Below are positions 23,068-32,221 of a stretch of DNA of 64,000 bases, piece after piece. Within the stretch, counting starts at the first letter, position 1; each line of letters begins with the position of its first letter. The stretch lies in contig NZ_CP129884.1 in the NCBI RefSeq assembly GCF_030490285.1, positions 62,001 through 126,000 on the forward strand, given 5' to 3'. Both the position numbers and the translations under genes were made by a program. This stretch comes from Methylomonas montana (GTDB lineage: Bacteria; Pseudomonadota; Gammaproteobacteria; Methylococcales; Methylomonadaceae). Below the pieces are notes generated by a model. It saw nothing but the letters and a program-made list of their open reading frames with translations, did not search any database and had not been told where the DNA came from.

Positions 23068-23544
23068 ATGCTGAAAACATCCTTAAAACGTGGCGGCCGC
23101 GTATGCTGCGGATTGTTGCTAATGCTGGCTGGCGCGGCGCAGGCCGATGAAGTGGGTTGCATAACCACGGCCTGGAAACTGATCGGCGCCAATCACAAAG
23201 TTTGCGTGGATGTGTTCGAAGACCCGAAAATTCCGAATGTGATTTGCCATATCAGCCAGGCCAGAACCGGCGGTATTTCCGGCGGCTTGGGCCTGGCCGA
23301 AGACCCGTCGCAGTTTTCCTTGGCTTGCCAGCAAATCGGTCCGATCAACTTGCCGGCCAAATTGCCAAACGAGGAAACCGTGTTTTCGGAAAGCACCTCG
23401 CTATTGTTCAAGTCCACCAACATTACCCGTTTGTGGGATGCCAAGCACAATACCCTGGTTTATCTAGCGATTAGCCGGAAAGTCATCGAAGGCGCGCCGG
23501 CCAATAGCGTATCCACGGTGCCGGTGATGCCTTGGGGGAAATAA
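23068..23544 (+). CDS. creA: CreA family protein
   Basis: The 158-residue protein has a signal peptide (hydrophobic LLLMLAGAAQA). The body is very like E. coli CreA: GCITTAWKLIGANHKVCVD, VICHISQARTGGISGGLGLAED and CQQIGPINL. Paired cysteines suggest a disulphide and a periplasmic location. CreA is conserved in proteobacteria, but its function is not established. It appears as a single gene here, without the CreBCD two-component genes found in enterobacteria. Confidence 0.92.
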   Translation: MLKTSLKRGGRVCCGLLLMLAGAAQADEVGCITTAWKLIGANHKVCVDVFEDPKIPNVICHISQARTGGISGGLGLAEDPSQFSLACQQIGPINLPAKLPNEETVFSESTSLLFKSTNITRLWDAKHNTLVYLAISRKVIEGAPANSVSTVPVMPWGK

Positions 23545-23584
23545 GACGGCGGCCGGCGCGGCTTATGTCGCCCGCGCCGATAGC

Positions 23585-25516
23585 CTATAAAGCTGTGTTT
23601 ATCGGCTCATCCGCGTTGGGTTTGATCCATTTCAACAAGGCCTCGTAAAGCGTCGCCGGCAGTATCGGTTTACCGATGAAATCGTTCATGCCGGCCGCGA
23701 GGCAGTGTTGGTAATCGCTATTCATCACGTTGGCGGTCATCGCGATTACCGGCATATCGCGGCAAGACGGGATTTGCCTGAGCAGCCGGGTGGCTTGGTA
23801 GCCGTCCATTACCGGCATTTGCACATCCATCAGCACGCAGTCGTATTCGTTTTGGCGCAGCTTATTCAAGGCGAGTTCGCCGTTTTCGGCAATATCCACT
23901 TGCAGCTGGGCTTGTTCCAATAACTCGATGGCGACGATCCGATTGATCTCGTTGTCCTCCACCAGCAATACCCGCGCGCCAAAAAGCTGGCGTAATTTGC
24001 CGACGTCGATGCTGGCGCGGTGGCGGCGAATCTGAAAATTACGGATCGTGGTCAGGTCGGAGACGCCGAGCAGCACGTTAAAGGTAAAGGTGGAGCCGAT
24101 GTTGGCTCGGCTGCTGACGTCTATCATGCCGCCCATTTGTTCTATCAGTTGCTTGGAGATAATCAAGCCCAGGCCGGTGCCGCCATAGTTGCGGGTTACG
24201 CTGCTGTCGCCCTGACTAAAGGCTTGAAACAGCTTGGTTTGCTGTTCGGTAGTGATGCCGATGCCGGTGTCGCTGATGGCGAATTGCAGGCGGACGGATT
24301 GGGCGTTGCGGCTCAGTTCATTAAAGCTGACTTTTACCTCGCCATGCTCGGTAAACTTGATGGCGTTGCCGATCAGGTTGATCAGGATTTGTTGGAGCCG
24401 TTGCGGATCGCCGACCACCGCGTGATAGCTTTGCTCCGATATCGGCCGAATCAGCCGAATACCCTTATTCGAGCTCAACTGAGTCATCGTCGAAAACACA
24501 TGTTCCAGCATTTCCTCCAGCAGGAAGGGGATGGTTTCCAATGGCATCTTGCCGGCTTCCATTTTGGAAAAGTCCAGAATGTCGTTGATCAGCGTCATCA
24601 GCGAATGCGCCGACGATTCCACCCGCTTCAAATACTCGCGTTGCTTGAAGCTGAGTTGGCTGTTCAGACATAGCTCGACCAAGCCGACAATCGCATTCAT
24701 TGGTGTGCGGATCTCGTGGCTCATATTGGCCAGGAACTGGCTCTTGGCTTGGTTGGCCGATTCGGCGTCGCGTTTGGCGGATTCCAACTCGCTGGTTCGG
24801 TTGCGAACCTGGCTTTCCAGATCGGTTTCGTGGGCCTGTATCTGCGCCAGCATATTGTTAAACGCTTCGGCCAGGTCGCTGATTTCGTCGTTGCCGGTAT
24901 ACTGCGCGCGTCGGCTGTAATCGTGGTCTTTTTCAATTTGCCGCGCGGTATTGGCCAGCCGGAGCAGCGGCCCCAAAAAGGAGCGTTGCAAGCGCTGCAC
25001 ATACAGCGCCACGATGCTCAGCGCGATCAGGATAATGCCGGTGTCGGCCGCCGTGTTGATTATCAGGGTGTGATAATCCTGTTTCAGGCTGGCAATCAGC
25101 GTGATGTGGCCAACAATCTGTTGATTTTTATGCAGGATAGGTTGCGTGACCTGCCGAGTTTTGGGTAGCCAGTCCGGCCACCAGGCATGCCAATTGGATG
25201 CGGATTTTTCATAGCGAACTAGCGTCTTGCCGTTTGGCGTTTGAATTTGGCCGCTGATAATGTCCGGATCGTGCGCCAGCGCATCCAGCACTTCCTGAGC
25301 GGTTTGGCTATCGTCGAACAGCAGTGCAAAACTGCTGTTCTGTCCGATCATGTTGGCAGTCAAAGTCAACTTTTGGCCGATGGCTTGCTGCAAGGCGGTA
25401 TATTCGCGGATCGACAACGAAATCGTCGCCACTAGCAGACTCAATATCACCATGAGCCGCAGAATATTGCTCAATTTGCGGCTGATGGAAATACGAGGGG
25501 GTGTCGACACTGTCAT
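23585..25516 (-). CDS. Hybrid sensor histidine kinase/response regulator
   Basis: The 643-residue protein has two membrane helices (about 19-36 and 157-173) around a periplasmic CHASE8-like sensor, then HAMP (about 174-230) and a coiled coil. HisKA has the phosphorylated His267 in SHEIRTPMN; HATPase carries GNAIKFT, DTGIGI and GGTGLGL. A C-terminal receiver has the acceptor Asp564 in [12 protein letters not shown]. It lacks an Hpt domain, so the phosphate must leave through another protein. The start codon overlaps the YfiR-like gene stop (ATGA). With the TonB receptor and YfiR genes it forms one operon, suggesting outer-membrane or periplasmic signal input. Confidence 0.94.
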   Translation of the reverse strand: MTVSTPPRISISRKLSNILRLMVILSLLVATISLSIREYTALQQAIGQKLTLTANMIGQNSSFALLFDDSQTAQEVLDALAHDPDIISGQIQTPNGKTLVRYEKSASNWHAWWPDWLPKTRQVTQPILHKNQQIVGHITLIASLKQDYHTLIINTAADTGIILIALSIVALYVQRLQRSFLGPLLRLANTARQIEKDHDYSRRAQYTGNDEISDLAEAFNNMLAQIQAHETDLESQVRNRTSELESAKRDAESANQAKSQFLANMSHEIRTPMNAIVGLVELCLNSQLSFKQREYLKRVESSAHSLMTLINDILDFSKMEAGKMPLETIPFLLEEMLEHVFSTMTQLSSNKGIRLIRPISEQSYHAVVGDPQRLQQILINLIGNAIKFTEHGEVKVSFNELSRNAQSVRLQFAISDTGIGITTEQQTKLFQAFSQGDSSVTRNYGGTGLGLIISKQLIEQMGGMIDVSSRANIGSTFTFNVLLGVSDLTTIRNFQIRRHRASIDVGKLRQLFGARVLLVEDNEINRIVAIELLEQAQLQVDIAENGELALNKLRQNEYDCVLMDVQMPVMDGYQATRLLRQIPSCRDMPVIAMTANVMNSDYQHCLAAGMNDFIGKPILPATLYEALLKWIKPNADEPINTAL

Positions 25517-26025
25517 TCTATGATCTCGGCCATCCGGAGTAATTTCGAGCTTAGCTTAAGATCGGCTGATCTTACCACCGCTAAATTTACCACCAGTTTC
25601 AGTCTATTGTCGCGCAACGTAAATTGCACCATGCCGCCACGATAGGCAAAATCCTCCACATCGCTGACCAATAAAATATGTAAGGTCCGGGCTTGTGTAG
25701 ATAATACCGAATCCAGAGCGGCGAGCTCGCTCAAAAATAAAATGCTGCATTGTTCTAGATTGGGCCTGCCGGTAAGATCGACATGAATGGATTTGCCGTC
25801 GATTTGCTGTCCTTCCAAGGCCGGCAGGTAAGCGCTTATCGGGCTGGCGCCTTGCAAACAGATGGTGATTGGTGTGGAGCTCGGCCATTGTGCCAGTTCG
25901 GCAAAATGAAAAAGATAAGCGGTTTTTAGCTGAAACTCCCGGTTTATGCCGCTGCCATCCGCCGCCTTGGCCAAACCGGTTAGCCAAACGCAGATGCTGA
26001 GTAGCAAAAGTGTGGGCAGGCGCAT
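25513..26025 (-). CDS. YfiR-family periplasmic protein (DUF4154)
   Basis: I chose the ATG at 26025 (170 residues), which gives a good signal peptide ([16 protein letters not shown]). The mature part shows the YfiR landmarks: [18 protein letters not shown], the CSILFLSE strand, [20 protein letters not shown] and the [17 protein letters not shown] ending. In Pseudomonas, YfiR is a periplasmic repressor of a diguanylate cyclase; here the output partner is a histidine kinase instead. It follows the TonB receptor by 16 bp and overlaps the kinase by 4 bp. Confidence 0.9.
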   Translation of the reverse strand: MRLPTLLLLSICVWLTGLAKAADGSGINREFQLKTAYLFHFAELAQWPSSTPITICLQGASPISAYLPALEGQQIDGKSIHVDLTGRPNLEQCSILFLSELAALDSVLSTQARTLHILLVSDVEDFAYRGGMVQFTLRDNRLKLVVNLAVVRSADLKLSSKLLRMAEIIE

Positions 26026-26041
26026 GGACACTGATAACCGA

Positions 26042-28081
26042 TTAAAAGCGCCAGGTGACTTGCGCCAAATAACCGCGCTGTATCTGGCTGGCGACCGGAA
26101 TATACAACACATCGTTAAATTCCGGATGCTGATTGTCCAGCAGGTTTTGCCCGACTAACGATAGTTCCAGGTTTTTATGCGGGTGCCAGCCCAGGCGTAA
26201 ATCCAGTGCAACATAGTTCGGTATCTGGCGGCGATTGACTTCGATAGCATCGACGTAACGGCCCCAGGCATCGAGTTCGATCTCGTCGGTGAGATTGAAC
26301 ATCGAGCGTAGCGACAAGTTATGCTGCGGATTGACTTTTTGTTCGGCCAAGGGATCGAGAAACCAGGTTTGGCTCTGGTCGACGTTGGCGTCGAGCTGGA
26401 TGCCGCTATAAGAGGCTTGTATACGCCAATCGTGATTTATTCGATAGTTAAGCGACAGCTCCAGACCGTAACTTTTGACTTGCCGGTAATTGCCTATGCT
26501 GGTGGGAACGACGGGCGTTGTCTGGTTAAAGCGTGGATCGATAACAGGCGAGCCGGCAATTCTGACGCCTTGCAGCCGATCGTAAATGTTGTAAAACAAG
26601 GCGGTATCCAAATCGAGACTATTGGAAATCTGCCAGCGCCAGCCGAGTTCGAAGGCCAGCAAGTTTTCGGTGCGCATGCTTCGGTCCGCTTCGGCCAGGA
26701 AAAATGTTTGTTGCGCATCGGGAATCGGCAGAAATAGCCGGATGCTTTGCTGGGCGCGGTTAGGCAGCGTGACCGCGCGGGAGACGCCGGCCCAAAGTTG
26801 GTGGCGCTTGTGCGGCGTCCATAACAGCCGGGCATTCGGCTCGGTTTCCCAACCGGTATAGGTGAAATGCTCCACCCGGTTGCCGATGGTCAGCTGCAGA
26901 TGGTCGGTTAAATCGATCTGATCCTGCGCAAACAGCCCGACATTGTGTTGGGTAAATTGGTCCGGGTTGAAAGCTAAGGTCAGACTATTCTCGAAGCTGT
27001 CGTTGATGGTCTGATAATTAAGGCCCCACATCAACTTATGGCCGGCAAATGCCGGGATACTGTGCTGAAAATCCAGCACATACTGCGAACGGCTCATCCG
27101 ATTCACCGCCAGTTGCCATTCGGTTTGGGTAAAGGCCATGTTCAGCCGCCAATTGTGGCCGGCATCGGTCTGATGCGACCAAGTACTCTGCAAGCTGCCG
27201 GCGACCCCGTCCTTACCGAAGTCGTCGAGCTGCCAAAGCGGCGGCTGCGGCGAGGTTTTGCCGATAAAGTAACTGTTCAGCCGATAGCGCGATACATTGG
27301 CTTCCAGCATCAGTTTATCCTGCGCGCTCAGCTGACTGTCCAAACGGAAGTTGGCGTTTTCGGCATTGCCGGCGTCATGAGTACCCTGCTGGCCGTTCAT
27401 GTCGATGCTGGCGTCGCGTACCACGGCATTGAGCGTGCCGCGCAGGTAGGTGGAATCCGATAATTTCTGGCCGTAACGAATTCCACCAAAGCCGCGTTCC
27501 TCGGTGCCGCCGCCGGCGCTGATCAGGCCGCCTTGCGTATCGCGGGCCGAACGGGTGATGATGTTGATGGTGCCGTTGACCGCATTGGCCCCCCACAGAC
27601 TGCCGCTGGGGCCGCGCAATACTTCAATCCGTTCGATGTCTTGCAGCAAGGGGTTTTGCTGTCCCCAATACACGCCGCTGATCAACGGGTCGTAGATGCT
27701 GCGGCCGTCCACCATCACTTGCAGTTTGTTGGCGTACAAATCATTAAAACCGCGCGCGCTGGCCGCCCAGTTCCAGGCATTGAGCTTGGCGACATTCATG
27801 CCGGGCACCATCCGCAACACCTCGGGCAGGCTGGTGGCGCCGGAGCGGCGAATGTCCTCCGAAGTGATCACAAACGCCGCGGCCGGACTGTCCTTGACGG
27901 TTTGCGATTGGCGGGCCAGCTCGGAGACATCCTGTTCGGTCAGTTCCTCCCAGCTTAAGCGCAGCAGCTCGCTGGTGGATTCGACGGCAGAGGCATTTTC
28001 CTGAGCAACGGCATCGCCATACGCGAGGCAGATCGAAAAACACAGGCTGGCGAATGGGCGCGAATAACGATTCAAAGGCAT
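26042..28081 (-). CDS. TonB-dependent outer-membrane receptor
   Basis: The 679-residue protein has a signal peptide, an early SWEELTEQDVSELARQSQTV segment and a plug domain (about 65-180: AAFVITSEDIRRSGATSLPE, RGFNDLYANKLQVMVDGRSI, IEVLRGPSGSLWGANAVNG). A beta barrel follows, ending in GYLAQVTWRF with a terminal Phe. The ligand is unknown; this receptor type (QTVKDSPAAAFVITSEDIRR) is often found with YfiR-like and sensor kinase genes. It is the first gene of that three-gene operon. No Fur box was clearly seen upstream. Confidence 0.94.
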   Translation of the reverse strand: MPLNRYSRPFASLCFSICLAYGDAVAQENASAVESTSELLRLSWEELTEQDVSELARQSQTVKDSPAAAFVITSEDIRRSGATSLPEVLRMVPGMNVAKLNAWNWAASARGFNDLYANKLQVMVDGRSIYDPLISGVYWGQQNPLLQDIERIEVLRGPSGSLWGANAVNGTINIITRSARDTQGGLISAGGGTEERGFGGIRYGQKLSDSTYLRGTLNAVVRDASIDMNGQQGTHDAGNAENANFRLDSQLSAQDKLMLEANVSRYRLNSYFIGKTSPQPPLWQLDDFGKDGVAGSLQSTWSHQTDAGHNWRLNMAFTQTEWQLAVNRMSRSQYVLDFQHSIPAFAGHKLMWGLNYQTINDSFENSLTLAFNPDQFTQHNVGLFAQDQIDLTDHLQLTIGNRVEHFTYTGWETEPNARLLWTPHKRHQLWAGVSRAVTLPNRAQQSIRLFLPIPDAQQTFFLAEADRSMRTENLLAFELGWRWQISNSLDLDTALFYNIYDRLQGVRIAGSPVIDPRFNQTTPVVPTSIGNYRQVKSYGLELSLNYRINHDWRIQASYSGIQLDANVDQSQTWFLDPLAEQKVNPQHNLSLRSMFNLTDEIELDAWGRYVDAIEVNRRQIPNYVALDLRLGWHPHKNLELSLVGQNLLDNQHPEFNDVLYIPVASQIQRGYLAQVTWRF

Positions 28082-28186
28082 GACAATCGAGACGTCGAAA
28101 GCGAAGGTAACGGCTATTATAAGTGAGCGGCGTGTTCAGGCAATTAGGCTATTGCCTGGATAAAGGCCAACCCGCCGTTGCGGGTA

Positions 28187-29035
28187 TCAGAACAAAGCCG
28201 TTATCGAATCCAATTCCTTGTCGTTCAGGTCGAAATCGAAAATGGCCAAGTCGTCCCGCATATGCTGTGCCGAGGTGGTGCCGGTCAGCGGCACGATACC
28301 GATCCGGTTCAAATAGCGGAAAAAGATTTGGGCCGGGCTGCGCTGGTATTTTTCCGCCAGATTTTTCAGGACGGTATCAGCCAACAGCTTAGGATTGGCG
28401 GTCAGCGTCCAGAAACTTTGATAAACGATATGGTGTTGCCGGCAAAATTCGCGGATGGTTACGTCGTATCCGCTGTCGGCGTAAAACCGGTTCTGGATCA
28501 GCGCCGGTTTGAGCGTAGCGCTGTGATACAAAAATTCGAACAGCTCAGGATCGTAGCAATTACTGATGCCCAACTGCTTGGCACCGCCGTCGTCAACGAT
28601 ATTTTCCATGGCCTGCCAAGCTTCCAGCAATTGTGGGCGATTGGCCAGCGGTGAATGTAACACCAAGCCATCCAGGTAATCGGTTTGCAGATTTTTCAAC
28701 GAGGTTTGAAACGATTGCGCGACTTGCTTGGCTAGGCTGGCCTCGGCGTCGTAGGGGATGCGTAGCGGATCCTGACCGTTTAAGGGCGTAAATTTGGTTT
28801 GCAAATAAAGTTCGGATCGAGCCAGACCCAGTTTCCGGCAAGCCGCTGCAATGCCCTCGCCAACCCCGGCTTCGTGATAATGCTTGGGCTGGCAGGCGGT
28901 GTCGATGCCGCGAAAGCCAGTGGAGATGGCTTGTTCCACTAACGCGGCGGTACGTTCCTGCTTCCAAGCCGTGCCATATATGATGCCCGGCATACGCACG
29001 CCGGCGGCGGAGATGATAAAGTCGTTGGCGTTCAT
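28187..29035 (-). CDS. Aldo/keto reductase
   Basis: I chose the ATG at 29035 (282 residues) because GGGAG lies 6 bp upstream. It is a TIM-barrel NADPH-dependent oxidoreductase of the AKR family: FRGIDTACQPKHYHEAGVGE, QTKFTP with the catalytic Lys, DGLVLHSPLAN with the His, GISNCYDPELFEF, and GIVPLTGTTSAQH with cofactor contacts. The usual DTAxxY is replaced by DTACQPKHY, a variant also seen in fungal and some bacterial AKRs, where the Tyr sits two residues later. The substrate is unknown. It is a single gene on this strand. Confidence 0.9.
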   Translation of the reverse strand: MNANDFIISAAGVRMPGIIYGTAWKQERTAALVEQAISTGFRGIDTACQPKHYHEAGVGEGIAAACRKLGLARSELYLQTKFTPLNGQDPLRIPYDAEASLAKQVAQSFQTSLKNLQTDYLDGLVLHSPLANRPQLLEAWQAMENIVDDGGAKQLGISNCYDPELFEFLYHSATLKPALIQNRFYADSGYDVTIREFCRQHHIVYQSFWTLTANPKLLADTVLKNLAEKYQRSPAQIFFRYLNRIGIVPLTGTTSAQHMRDDLAIFDFDLNDKELDSITALF

Positions 29036-29330
29036 ATCGGCTCCCGAAAAAGCCATGATCTTCGGTGATCCTTGTCCTATCGTCAATTCGGGTGAGGGCT
29101 GAAATCGCCAGTTCGGTAATGGTATTGCCGCCGTTGGCGCGAAAAAAGCAATATTCGATTTGATTGAATATAGTTGGCAGAGCCCATTCTGCGACGGATT
29201 TCCGAGAAGCTTCGCTAAATGTACCGCAAGGGTTATCGAGAGGATTCAGCGTAAATGCCTGAGTCTATTGCCTAGAGTCTGGCGATCATGGATGATGTGC
29301 GCAACCCTCAATGCTCACATGGAGAATACG

Positions 29331-30053
29331 ATGAAACTCAGGTTTCTATTAGCGGCGCTCTTATTGCTTTCTTGTCGGCAGACTTTTGCGGCATTGGTCG
29401 GAATTCATTTTGCGGGCGTCATCAATCAGGCAGAGGATTCGACCCTCGCTGTTTATAAAGATCCCAGTGCGGCATGGCTGTTGGAGTTGCAGTCCAAGTT
29501 CCAAATCGGTACGGCGGTTTCCGGCAATTTCTATTATGACTCCGAAGCGTTGCCTGTCAGCAGCGATGTCGAGGGCGGCGACACGGAAAACGTGTATCCC
29601 ATTACCTCCGTCGATCTATCCAGCAATGGATTTACCGGACATGCGAATGGCGGGGAGCTGTCAATTATCGATGGCTTCTATGGAAACTTCGATCAATATG
29701 TCGTGTGGGCGGATATTGATAACGACATAAGCAGTTCCGGCACGATTGCGCCGTTGTATTCTGCGGGCCTAAGTATCGTTGACGACACTGAGCTACTGTT
29801 TTCAAATGGTAATTTGCCTCTTCTGCCACCGGATATCACCCTGTATCCCGAGCGGCACATATCTCTAATGTTTGTAAAGGATGTGAATAATCCCGACCAA
29901 GGGAAGTTTGCGATCAATGCCACGCTAGCCTCTCTGGAGGTGGTGGCGGTACCTATTCCGGCGGCGCTGTGGTTGTTTGGGTCCGGGCTATGCGGTCTTT
30001 TGCTAACGGGCCGGCGCACGCTAGGGTTCAAGTTCATGAAGCAAGTCGCCTAG
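29331..30053 (+). CDS. VPLPA-CTERM/PEP-CTERM-like exported protein
   Basis: I chose the ATG at 29331 (240 residues) with GGAGAATAC before it. The signal peptide is LRFLLAALLLLSCRQTFA. The body has Gly/Asp-rich repeats and predicted beta strands. The C-terminus contains VPIPAALWLFGSGLCGLLL followed by basic GRR, the VPxPAxxWLFGSG variant of exosortase sorting signals common in Methylococcales and relatives. A further tail of about ten residues (LGFKFMKQVA) follows the basic stretch, longer than usual. It is probably processed and placed on the cell surface. Confidence 0.88.
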   Translation: MKLRFLLAALLLLSCRQTFAALVGIHFAGVINQAEDSTLAVYKDPSAAWLLELQSKFQIGTAVSGNFYYDSEALPVSSDVEGGDTENVYPITSVDLSSNGFTGHANGGELSIIDGFYGNFDQYVVWADIDNDISSSGTIAPLYSAGLSIVDDTELLFSNGNLPLLPPDITLYPERHISLMFVKDVNNPDQGKFAINATLASLEVVAVPIPAALWLFGSGLCGLLLTGRRTLGFKFMKQVA

Positions 30054-30282
30054 CTGCCACGTAGCCAAGTAGTGGCTACTGCTTTTGTGTCCCATGCGGA
30101 ATGAAATAATCGGCGGGGCGTGAGGTATCGCCTTCTCCTGGTCGAAGATTTGCTTAAGCCGGGCCGAGCGTTCTTCGAAAATATCCGCCCAGGCTAATAG
30201 GCCCGAGTCGCGCAATTTTAGTTCGCGACAATGGCGATTGCGGTTCGGTATAGTGTCCTTCTCTCACTGCCGATTGGCCGAC

Positions 30283-30753
30283 ATGAAAAAACTCCTACTT
30301 ACCCTGCTGGCTATCCTGCTTATCATTGAAGAATGGTTGTGGGATTTTCTATCGGCCTGCGCTCATTATCTGGCCTTGCTGCTCAGGCTGGAAAGTGTCG
30401 AGCGTTGGCTCAGTCAAACCACACCGGCGATGGCTTTGCTGGCCTTTACCATCCCGGTGTTGATCGTGACGCCTATCAATCTGGCGGCCTTGTCGCTGAT
30501 ATTGCACGGCTTGCTGCTGCAGGGCATTTTGCTGGAAGTGTTCGCCAAGTTGCTCGGCACCTTGCTGGTGGCGCGGGTGTTTAAATTGACCAAGCCGCAA
30601 TTGTTGACGTTTGCTGTTATTGCCTTTGTTTATCACACCGTAATGGGCTGGCTGCAATGGGCGCACGCCAAGATAGTCGACACCGAGATTTACTGCTGGT
30701 CGCGGCAGGTAAAAGCGCAGGTGAAGGCGAAAGTTAAAGAGTGGTTGGGATAA
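30283..30753 (+). CDS. Small membrane protein, three to four helices
   Basis: The 156-residue protein has hydrophobic segments at about 3-16, 22-32, 50-75, 80-100 and 108-125, and ends in a basic coiled-coil-like tail (QVKAQVKAKVKEWLG). I do not recognise a named family. The tail has the pattern of an amphipathic helix that could lie along the membrane. It is convergent with the zinc-ribbon gene downstream and has no operon partner. Confidence 0.72.
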   Translation: MKKLLLTLLAILLIIEEWLWDFLSACAHYLALLLRLESVERWLSQTTPAMALLAFTIPVLIVTPINLAALSLILHGLLLQGILLEVFAKLLGTLLVARVFKLTKPQLLTFAVIAFVYHTVMGWLQWAHAKIVDTEIYCWSRQVKAQVKAKVKEWLG

Positions 30754-30776
30754 TTTCGGGGCAATTTAAATAGCAC

Positions 30777-31526
30777 TTACTCCGGTTTCGAGTTGGTCAG
30801 CGCTTGCCGCTGCTTTAACAACACATAGCCGCAGCCAATCAGCGAAGCAATCATCAACATCGCACCGATCAGCTGTGCCAATTTGGCCAGCAGATGATCC
30901 TGCGCCAACAGGTCGGATTCGGTCAGTAAATATTCCCAATCATGAAATCCGTAAGGCGCGGAATGGCCGAAATTGCCGCCCAGCAACGGCAATTGTCCGG
31001 CGCGGGCGTCGTTGATATACGGCGCGATGTCCAGGAAATTCTCGCCTACCCACCATAAACATAAGCCGGCGCCGTAGGGATCGCGAGTTTTTAATAACAA
31101 GGTCAGCATGCAAATCATCGGCATCATGATTTGTCCCAACGTGCCGCCCAGCGAGGTGATAAATTGCCCGAATGGCCGGAAAATCAGATGGCCGGCTTCG
31201 TGAAACGGCAGGTTGACCAGGTGCAGAAACGATTCGCCGGCCGAGTTGCTGGCTAGGCCCGGTGTGATCAGCAGCCAGCTCCAGAGTAAAAATCCAGGTA
31301 ATAATAGGCAACGGCCTAGAAAGACGGCTTCGTTATCCCGGTAGGTGTCATTGCCAAAAAGCGTGTCCGCGGCTGGGTCTATCTGAATCACGACTTGCGG
31401 GCGTTCCGCCGCCGGCGTGCTTGAGTTGCCGTGGTATTTATAGTATTTGGCAAAGACGATGCCGCAGTGAGGACAGGTTTCCTCGGTAGGCTGCACGTCC
31501 CGGTTACACTTTGGGCATTGTTTCAC
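30777..31526 (-). CDS. Zinc-ribbon membrane protein with an HEAGH motif
   Basis: I chose the GTG at 31526 (249 residues) because GGAGG lies 7 bp upstream and the product then starts with a zinc ribbon, C4-x2-C7 and C17-x2-C20 (CPKC, CPHC). Four or five membrane helices follow. Between them lies NLPFHEAGHLIF, an HExxH motif of the type found in M50-like membrane metalloproteases, with a later ENFLDIAPY that could give a third ligand. Whether it is a protease or a pseudo-enzyme cannot be decided. It is divergent from the GNAT gene. Confidence 0.8.
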   Translation of the reverse strand: MKQCPKCNRDVQPTEETCPHCGIVFAKYYKYHGNSSTPAAERPQVVIQIDPAADTLFGNDTYRDNEAVFLGRCLLLPGFLLWSWLLITPGLASNSAGESFLHLVNLPFHEAGHLIFRPFGQFITSLGGTLGQIMMPMICMLTLLLKTRDPYGAGLCLWWVGENFLDIAPYINDARAGQLPLLGGNFGHSAPYGFHDWEYLLTESDLLAQDHLLAKLAQLIGAMLMIASLIGCGYVLLKQRQALTNSKPE

Positions 31527-31674
31527 TAAAGGCCTCCGGGTTTGATGGGTGACGAATCGGCGTTCGGTTTTGCCGATATACCTTAGCAGCAAGGCCGGGA
31601 TTTATTATTTTTCGGCGAGATTTTTATTTGAGCGTTCGGCAATTTGTCGAACTAGACGGATTTTGAGGTTAACG

Positions 31675-32214
31675 ATGTTGGAGCTGACATTTACCAAAGC
31701 CGAGCCGGCCGACGCGGAGTCGCTGGTTCGGCTGATCAATTCGGCGTATCGCGGCGAATCCAGCCGGCAGGGCTGGACGACCGAAGCCGATTTGCTGGAT
31801 GGCCGTAGAACCGATGTCGAGGATGTTCTGAATCTAATCGCCGCCGCCGATTCGCTGATCCTGTTGTGTCGACAGGGTGGTGAGTTGCGGGGTTCGGTAC
31901 ATTTGCAGTATCAGGATAGACAAGTACAAATAGGCATGCTGGCGGTCGATCCGGCGCTGCAAGGCCAGGGGATAGGTAAACGGTTGTTGGCAGCCGCCGA
32001 AGCGCAAGCCCGGCAGTCGTGGACGGTTGAGCGTTTGCTGATGGCGGTGATTCCCTGCCGCGAAGAATTGATCGCCTTTTATGAACGGCGCGGTTACCGG
32101 CGTACCGGAATTATAAAGGATTTTCCGGCGAATCCGGCGCTGTGGCTACCCAAAGTGACGGGCTTGTCCTTGGAACTTTTGGAAAAACCGCTTGGCCTTT
32201 CCGCCGCCGAGTAA
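31675..32214 (+). CDS. GNAT-family N-acetyltransferase
   Basis: I chose the ATG at 31675 (179 residues) with TGAGG before it. It has the GNAT core: a first strand/helix with FTKAEPADAESLVRLINSAY, the strand IGMLAVDPALQGQGIGKRLL (the Q-x-x-G-x-G acetyl-CoA loop), and FYERRGYRRTGIIKDFP with the conserved Tyr. The substrate is unknown. It stands divergent to the zinc-ribbon protein and convergent with the Lon-like gene, 8 bp apart, so it is probably a single transcription unit. Confidence 0.92.
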   Translation: MLELTFTKAEPADAESLVRLINSAYRGESSRQGWTTEADLLDGRRTDVEDVLNLIAAADSLILLCRQGGELRGSVHLQYQDRQVQIGMLAVDPALQGQGIGKRLLAAAEAQARQSWTVERLLMAVIPCREELIAFYERRGYRRTGIIKDFPANPALWLPKVTGLSLELLEKPLGLSAAE

Positions 32215-32221
32215 ACATTTT

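Noticed and set aside
30021-30215. Minus-strand open frame of 64 codons overlapping the end of the VPLPA-type gene
   Set aside because: Overlaps a real gene and has no recognisable feature.
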